From Chloroflexota bacterium (lineage in GTDB: Bacteria; Chloroflexota; Dormibacteria; Dormibacterales; Dormibacteraceae): a stretch of 18,479 nucleotides of DNA. A program made the translations under genes and the position numbers. Location: the NCBI GenBank assembly GCA_005880175.1, contig VBJR01000108.1, forward strand, positions 8,534 through 27,012, written 5' to 3'. The notes below the pieces were generated by a model. That model ran no database searches. It saw nothing but the letters and a program-made list of their open reading frames with translations, and was not told the origin of the DNA. Shown here one piece after another: positions 14,532 through 18,479 of this stretch; the first letter of the stretch is position 1, and every line of letters begins with the position of its first letter.

Positions 14532-14903
14532 CTACGCGGCGACGGTCGGGCGCGGCCGGTACAGCCAGCCGGCCGCCGCGGCCAGGACGGCGGTCGCCGC
14601 GTGCAGCACGATGTCGAGGCCACCGATCGGGACCAGGCCCAGGAGCGGCTGCGGCAGGAAGCCGGCCAGCGTGAGGACGGCGAACACGACGGCCATGGCC
14701 CGGGCGTACTCCACCGTGCGGTTGCTCACGACGGCGGCGATGCCGAGGACGCCGACCAGGAGGTGCACCGCGTTGTGCAGCACGTTGACCGGGAAGACGA
14801 TCAGCGTGGCGACGGCCAGGGTGGGCGCGACCAGCAGGCCGACCACGCCGACCAGCGTGTAGACGACGCCGAAGACGGTGGCGTACGCGCGCGACAGGTT
14901 CAT
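14532..14903 (-). CDS. DUF4383 family membrane protein
   Basis: This 123-residue protein has four membrane segments. The stretch FPVNVLHNAVHLLVGVLGI is the hallmark of DUF4383, a family of unknown function common in Actinomycetota. The start ATG at 14903 overlaps the upstream gene's stop (ATGA), so both are translated together. The C-terminus is short and basic (LYRPRPTVAA). The molecular function is unknown. Confidence 0.88.
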   Translation of the reverse strand: MNLSRAYATVFGVVYTLVGVVGLLVAPTLAVATLIVFPVNVLHNAVHLLVGVLGIAAVVSNRTVEYARAMAVVFAVLTLAGFLPQPLLGLVPIGGLDIVLHAATAVLAAAAGWLYRPRPTVAA

Positions 14904-15427
14904 CGTGTCTGACCTCCGAAGTGTCGAGATGGGTGCGGGGCGGCCAGGCGGCCGGGCAGCGCGAGCAGGCCGAGGGCGGCCAGCTCGACCACCTTGGTCG
15001 CGACGCCGACCGCGTCCGCGGACTCGGCGCCGGTGACCACGTAGCCGGCGTACGCGAGCACCCCGGCCAGCAGCAGGACGGCGCCGGCGAGGCGCCAGCC
15101 GGCGCGCGGCCGCACCAGGGACCAGGCGGCCACGGCCCCGAGGGCCGCGCCGTCGAGCACGAAGAGCGCGCCGAGCACCGGGTCCTCGGCGAGGTGCCCC
15201 GGCGCCAGGCCGAGGTGGACGGCGGCGGAGACGAGCATCCCGAGCAGCGCCAGCCGGGCGGCCGCCGGCGTCTCCTGGAGGGCCAGGCGGAGGCGGGCCG
15301 CCGCCGCCGAGCCCGAGCGGGCGGCGCCCTCCACCAGCGTCAGCCCCGCCATCAGGGCGACCGGCAGGAAGAGCAGCGCCACCATGGCGGCGCCGTGCTC
15401 GCCGGCCATCGGCCCGCCCACGCTCAT
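14900..15427 (-). CDS. Integral membrane protein of unknown function
   Basis: This 175-residue protein has about five hydrophobic segments, starting AAMVALLFLPVALMAGLTL. A charged loop (LRLALQETPAAAR) and a His-containing segment (AAVHLGLAPGHLAEDP) lie between them. The C-terminal tail is soluble and basic (PHPSRHFGGQTR). The ATG at 15427 is preferred over the ATG at 15448 because GGTGAGG lies just before it. It overlaps DUF4383 by four bases, which suggests the two act together in the membrane. It is divergent from the sigma factor gene across about 180 bases. No family is firmly recognised. Confidence 0.7.
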   Translation of the reverse strand: MSVGGPMAGEHGAAMVALLFLPVALMAGLTLVEGAARSGSAAAARLRLALQETPAAARLALLGMLVSAAVHLGLAPGHLAEDPVLGALFVLDGAALGAVAAWSLVRPRAGWRLAGAVLLLAGVLAYAGYVVTGAESADAVGVATKVVELAALGLLALPGRLAAPHPSRHFGGQTR

Positions 15428-15485
15428 GCCCACCTCACCGGCTGGCATGCTGTGACCACGTTGCGCTCCTCCTCGTCGCGGGATT

Positions 15486-15503
15486 CCCGCCGGTACCAGC
15501 GGG
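15486..15503. promoter_or_regulatory. Near-palindrome in the divergent promoter region
   Basis: CCCGCCGGTACCAGCGGG is an 18-bp palindrome with one mismatched pair (8 of 9 pairs match) centred on GGTACC. It lies between the membrane-protein gene (minus) and the sigma factor gene (plus), where an operator serving either gene would be expected. No clear promoter boxes could be assigned. Confidence 0.35.
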
Positions 15504-15536
15504 TGTCGCCCCGTTCCTACGAGCGGCCGGGAGCCG

Positions 15537-15576
15537 CCGGATCACTCCTGTCCGGTCCGCCGAGGGAGTGATCCGG
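15537..15576 (+). promoter_or_regulatory. 12-bp-arm inverted repeat in the leader of the sigma factor gene
   Basis: CCGGATCACTCC (15537-15548) and GGAGTGATCCGG (15565-15576) are exact reverse complements with a 16-base spacer. The element ends 30 bases before the sigma ATG at 15607, just ahead of the ribosome site AGGAAGG. In RNA it would be a stable hairpin; in DNA a strong operator. The upstream in-frame GTG at 15568 lies inside the right arm, which argues against it as the start. Confidence 0.6.
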
Positions 15577-15606
15577 TTGCGCTTCGGCAGGCGTAGGAAG
15601 GGGCGG

Positions 15607-16194
15607 ATGACGCCGGGAAGGAAGGACCTGAGCGAGCTGAGCGACACCCAGCTGGCCGCTGCCCTCGGCGCCGGCGAGGTCGATGCGATGGATGTCCTCT
15701 ACCAGCGGTACGGCGGCCCGGCGTACTCCCTGGCCGTCCGGGTCCTGGGCGATCGCGCCCGCGCCGAGGACGTCGTGCAGGAGGCGTTCGTCAGGGTCTG
15801 GCGGCGGGTGGGCTCGTTCGCCGCCGACCGCGGCTCCCTGCGCACGTGGCTGCTGACCGTGGTGCGCAACTGCGCCATCGACAACCTGCGCGGCTCCGGG
15901 CGCGAGCGGGAGGAGCTGGAGCTGCGGATCGAGGTCCGCGCCGAGGGCGAGGGCTCCAACCCCTGGCGCGAGGTCTCGCGCTCGCTCGAGCGGCAGGCGG
16001 TCCGCGACGCGCTGGACGCGCTCCCCCGCGGGCAGCGGCAGGCGCTCGAGCTGGCGTACTACGGCGGCTACTCGCAGCAGGAGATCGCCCGGATGGTGAA
16101 CGCGCCGCTGGGGACGATCAAGGGCCGCACCCGGCTGGGTCTGGAGAAGCTGTGCTCGTACCTGCAGGGCCGAGGACTGATCGATGGCGATTGA
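15607..16194 (+). CDS. ECF-type RNA polymerase sigma factor
   Basis: This 195-residue sigma factor has region 2 (LYQRYGGPAYSLAVRVLGD, then AEDVVQEAFVRVWRR and WLLTVVRNCAIDNLR) and region 4 (ALPRGQRQALELAYYGGYSQ, then EIARMVNAPLGTIKGR, the -35-binding helix-turn-helix). It lacks regions 1.1 and 3, as ECF factors do. It directs RNA polymerase to stress-response promoters. The ATG at 15607 has AGGAAGGGG upstream. The 3' end overlaps the anti-sigma gene by 11 bases, so the pair is translated together. It resembles the SigK/RskA arrangement, in which the sigma factor is held inactive at the membrane until the anti-sigma is cleaved. Autoregulation is common in the family; the target promoter here is not identified. 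Confidence 0.94.
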   Translation: MTPGRKDLSELSDTQLAAALGAGEVDAMDVLYQRYGGPAYSLAVRVLGDRARAEDVVQEAFVRVWRRVGSFAADRGSLRTWLLTVVRNCAIDNLRGSGREREELELRIEVRAEGEGSNPWREVSRSLERQAVRDALDALPRGQRQALELAYYGGYSQQEIARMVNAPLGTIKGRTRLGLEKLCSYLQGRGLIDGD

Positions 16195-16933
16195 GCACGA
16201 CGAGCTGGCCAACCTGGTCCCCGCGCTGGTCCTGGGGTCCGTGACGCCCGAGGAGCGGGAGCAGCTCCTCGCCCACCTGGAGGGCTGCGAGAGCTGCCGG
16301 GAGCTGGCCGCCAGCCTGGCCCGCGGCGCCGCCGCCCTGGCCCTGGAGCCCGACCCGGTCGAGCCGCCGGCCCGGCTCCACGGTCGCGTGCTCGCCGCCG
16401 TGGCCGCCGCCCGCCAGGACGCCGCCCCGCCCCCGCGCCGCGGCTCGCGGTCGCCGCTGCCCCGCTCGCCGCGGCGGAGCTCCCGGTTCCGGGGCATGCC
16501 GCTGGGTCTGGCCTCGGCGGCGGCGCTGGCGTTCGTCCTGGGGACGGGCCTCGGCGCGGGCGTGGCCCACGTGCGGCTCCCGTTCGCGCCGGCGCCCGCC
16601 TCCGAGGTCTCCCGATCCCCCCTGCACGGCACCGGCGGCATGGCCGGCGTCTCGGCCGAGGCGGTCACGCTGAAGGCCGACGGCGTGACGCTGGTGGACT
16701 TCAAGGACCTGCCGGCGCTCGCCCCGGGTCAGGTGTACGAGCTGTGGCTGATCACCGGCTCCGGCCAGGCGGTGCCGGCCACCGTCTTCGTCCCGGACGC
16801 CCAGGGGTCCAGGGTCGTGGTGCTGGCCCGGGACCTCGCGGGAACCCGGCAGCTCGCCGTCACCGTGGAGCGCGGTCCCGACGGCGCCGCGGCGCCCTCG
16901 CAGCCGCCCCAGCTCTCGGGTCGCGTCGCGTAG
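16184..16933 (+). CDS. Zinc-binding membrane anti-sigma factor (RskA-like)
   Basis: This 249-residue protein starts with a zinc-binding anti-sigma domain whose signature is HLEGCESC (His31, Cys35, Cys38; the upstream partner would be His5). A basic, Pro/Ser/Arg-rich linker and one membrane segment (GLASAAALAFVLGTGLGAGV, about residues 106-125) follow. The extracellular part has the RskA C-terminal fold (DFKDLPALAPGQVYELWLI, then ATVFVPDA). It should bind the adjacent sigma factor in the cytoplasm and release it after proteolysis triggered from outside. The ATG at 16184 lies within the last codons of the sigma gene. A hairpin after the stop ends the two-gene operon. Confidence 0.92.
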   Translation: MAIEHDELANLVPALVLGSVTPEEREQLLAHLEGCESCRELAASLARGAAALALEPDPVEPPARLHGRVLAAVAAARQDAAPPPRRGSRSPLPRSPRRSSRFRGMPLGLASAAALAFVLGTGLGAGVAHVRLPFAPAPASEVSRSPLHGTGGMAGVSAEAVTLKADGVTLVDFKDLPALAPGQVYELWLITGSGQAVPATVFVPDAQGSRVVVLARDLAGTRQLAVTVERGPDGAAAPSQPPQLSGRVA

Positions 16934-16944
16934 CGCTCGACCGG

Positions 16945-16999
16945 CTGCCGTACCGGCGCCACGTCCTGGCCGGCTCATGGGGTGGCGGTCGTACGGCAG
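16945..16999 (+). terminator. Long hairpin after the sigma/anti-sigma operon
   Basis: CTGCCGTAC (16945-16953) pairs with GTACGGCAG (16991-16999), followed after a 3x3 internal loop by CGCCAC (16957-16962) with GTGGCG (16982-16987). The loop is about 19 bases. It starts 12 bases after the anti-sigma stop and ends before the promoter-like CATAAT of the next gene. There is no T tract. Confidence 0.65.
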
Positions 17000-17028
17000 G
17001 ACCCGCTGCCGATGGTCGGGCCCGGGTG

Positions 17029-17034
17029 CATAAT
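17029..17034 (+). promoter_or_regulatory. -10 box upstream of the beta-propeller gene
   Basis: CATAAT (17029-17034) is a five-of-six match to the -10 consensus and stands ten bases before the ATG at 17045, so the transcript leader would be only a few bases. No -35 match is visible. Its place just after a terminator hairpin supports separate transcription of the propeller gene. Confidence 0.5.
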
Positions 17035-17044
17035 CGGGCGTCGA

Positions 17045-18310
17045 ATGCCACTCGCCCTGGCACGGCGCCTCGCGAGCGTCCTCGCCGCCGCCTGCTGCGT
17101 GGTCGCGGCGGGCCTCACGGCCGCGGCCGCCGGGCCCGACAACACCTGGGCGGCCACCGCACCCTTCGTCGAGAAGCTGAACAGCCCGGTCTTCGCCCTG
17201 GCGGTGGATCCGGTGGATGGCCAGCGGACCCTGGCGGGCACAGCCAGCGGCACGATCTACCTGAGCGCCGACGGCGGCGCGTCGTGGCGGGCGGTCCGGA
17301 AGGGCGCCGGCCACGCCGTCCTGTCCCTGGCGTTCGACCCCGGCCGCCCGGCCACGGCGCTGGCCGGGACGGGCGGCGGCGGCGTCCTGCGCAGCACCGA
17401 CCGCGGCCAGACCTGGCAGCAGCAGCCGGGCGGCGAGGCCAGGACGGTGCGCGCGTTCGCGTTCCCGAACGGCGACGCCCTGGCCGCCAGCGACCAGGGG
17501 GTCCTGCGCAGCCACGACGGCGGGGCGTGGGAGAGCGCCGGCCTGGGCCAGGTGCGCGTCAGCGCCCTGGCCGTCCTGCCGGCCAGCGGCGCCGCCCGGG
17601 CGACCGTGGTCGCCGGCGGCGACGCCACGCAGGGCACGGAGCCGCTGCCCCTGTTCCGCAGCACGGACGGCGGCCAGAACTGGGCCGCGATGCCCGCGAC
17701 GGGGCAGGGGGGCGTGGTGGCGGCGCTGGCCGGCGGCCCGGCGGCCGGCCCGGGCGCGCGGCCGCTACTGATGGGCACGAACACCGGCCTCTTCGCGACC
17801 CGCGACGGCGGCGCCACCTGGCAGCAGCTGACCGGCGGCGCGGTGTCCGCCACCGACGTCACCTCGGTGGCCGTGGCGCCCCGGCGGGCCGACCGGCTGT
17901 ACGTCGCGAGCGACGGCGGCGGGTCCGCGAGCGGCGGCCTCTGGGTGTCGTCCGACGCCGGCGGCCACTTCACGTCGCTGGCGCCGCCGCTGCCCGAAGT
18001 GACCGCGCTGGCGGTCACCGGCGACGATCCGCCCGGGCTGGTCGTGGCGACGTTCCGGCCCACCGACCACACGGTCGCGGTGTGGACGTACCACGACGCC
18101 GGCGGCAAGCCGCAGGGGCCAGCCACGCCCGCGCCGGGGCCGAAGACGGCTCCCGCGGCACACGGCGCCGCCCCGACCGCGGCCGGCCGGCCCGGCGTGC
18201 TGGACCTGCTGGCGCGGCCCGAGACGCCCTTCCTGGCGCTGGGCGCGGCCGCGCTCGCCGTGGTCGTGCTGGCCGGCGTAGCCTACGTGCGCCGTGGTCG
18301 CCAGCTGTAG
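17045..18310 (+). CDS. Exported, membrane-anchored Asp-box (BNR/sortilin-like) beta-propeller
   Basis: This 421-residue protein has a signal peptide (MPLALARRLASVLAAACCVV, ending in AAAA), then six Asp-box units of the form S-x-D-x-G-x-x-W: LSADGGASW, RSTDRGQTW, RSHDGGAW, RSTDGGQNW, ATRDGGATW and a weaker SSDAGGHF. Asp-box repeats form beta-propellers as in sialidases, sortilin and the photosystem II factor Ycf48. A Pro/Ala-rich linker (about residues 360-380) and a C-terminal membrane helix (LALGAAALAVVVLAGVAYV) with a basic tail follow. No catalytic sialidase residues are apparent, so a binding or scaffold role outside the membrane is more likely. The ATG at 17045 is chosen because the signal peptide and the -10 box fit it; an in-frame ATG at 16982 lies inside the upstream hairpin. 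Confidence 0.85.
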   Translation: MPLALARRLASVLAAACCVVAAGLTAAAAGPDNTWAATAPFVEKLNSPVFALAVDPVDGQRTLAGTASGTIYLSADGGASWRAVRKGAGHAVLSLAFDPGRPATALAGTGGGGVLRSTDRGQTWQQQPGGEARTVRAFAFPNGDALAASDQGVLRSHDGGAWESAGLGQVRVSALAVLPASGAARATVVAGGDATQGTEPLPLFRSTDGGQNWAAMPATGQGGVVAALAGGPAAGPGARPLLMGTNTGLFATRDGGATWQQLTGGAVSATDVTSVAVAPRRADRLYVASDGGGSASGGLWVSSDAGGHFTSLAPPLPEVTALAVTGDDPPGLVVATFRPTDHTVAVWTYHDAGGKPQGPATPAPGPKTAPAAHGAAPTAAGRPGVLDLLARPETPFLALGAAALAVVVLAGVAYVRRGRQL

Positions 18311-18330
18311 CGCAACTGAGTCATCGTGGG

Positions 18331-18359
18331 TTGACAGGGTGGATGGGCCTGGCTAGACT
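18331..18359 (+). promoter_or_regulatory. Strong vegetative promoter pointing out of the window
   Basis: TTGACA (18331-18336) and TAGACT (18354-18359) are separated by exactly 17 bases. The -35 is perfect and the -10 keeps the key T, A and T positions. Transcription would start near 18366. The following ~110 bases have no long open frame, clearly lower GC than the rest of the window, and a hairpin TGTTGC/GCAACA (18397-18416). It could be the leader of a stable RNA or of a gene beyond the edge. The window ends before that can be seen. Confidence 0.65.
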
Positions 18360-18479
18360 GCCCGCTCGGGGGTAGCGTGAGGCACTGGCAATCCTGTGTT
18401 GCTGTGTCTCGCAACAAACACATCTGTGATCGCACCTACGTGCAGCGAGCAATCGGTCATCAGTTTCCAGAACGTCTGG

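Noticed and set aside
1..18479. Insertion sequences, transposases, integrases, tRNA genes or CRISPR arrays
   Set aside because: No transposase-like frame, terminal repeats, tRNA-like cloverleaf or repeat-spacer pattern was seen on either strand, so mobile elements do not explain the broken genes.

Overview
The window is a very GC-rich bacterial chromosomal segment. High third-position GC, frequent GTG starts, 4-bp stop/start overlaps, probable leaderless genes and an ECF sigma/RskA-type pair all fit a high-GC Actinomycetota or Chloroflexota-like bacterium. No rRNA or other marker is present to place it further. Most genes are housekeeping or regulatory, but several reading frames are broken by apparent internal losses.

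Layout, left to right. (1) 1-99: start of a gene leaving the window. (2) 206-2241, minus strand: a translationally coupled cassette of YtrA-type GntR repressor, ABC ATPase (interrupted, Q-loop missing) and ABC-2-type permease. A palindromic operator overlaps its -10 box. (3) 2500-5348, minus: glucose-6-phosphate dehydrogenase (zwf), then an MHS-family MFS symporter whose -35 box contains the zwf stop codon. A possible 39-codon ORF lies upstream of zwf. (4) 5668-9527, plus: remains of a hybrid NRPS/PKS locus. It holds a broken small membrane ORF, a carrier-condensation-adenylation-carrier NRPS protein with a glycine-like specificity code and a gap between A3 and A4, and a truncated ketosynthase start. 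(5) 9514-12517, minus: GNAT acetyltransferase, membrane GAF-GAF histidine kinase (interrupted) and a zinc-ribbon protein. (6) 12681-13028, plus: a small cupin with a leaderless-type GTG start. (7) 13080-15427, minus: DEAD-box RNA helicase, DUF4383 membrane protein and another membrane protein. (8) 15607-18310, plus: ECF sigma factor, zinc-binding RskA-like anti-sigma factor, a hairpin terminator, then an exported, membrane-anchored Asp-box beta-propeller. A near-consensus promoter at 18331-18359 points out of the window into lower-GC sequence.

Functionally, zwf supplies NADPH and pentose phosphates. The sigma/anti-sigma pair and the GAF kinase are sensing systems. The NRPS/PKS locus would have condensed an upstream acyl or aminoacyl group with glycine and passed it to a ketosynthase, but as written it cannot produce full-length proteins.

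The most unusual aspect is the repeated interruption of otherwise well-conserved genes: three internal losses in conserved domains, one single-base insertion and one gene truncation. This is either real decay or a systematic assembly problem, and read mapping would decide. I do not see a clearly new biological system. The best candidates for follow-up are the glycine NRPS/PKS locus, the operator architectures at the GntR and MFS promoters, and the sigma-factor leader repeat.
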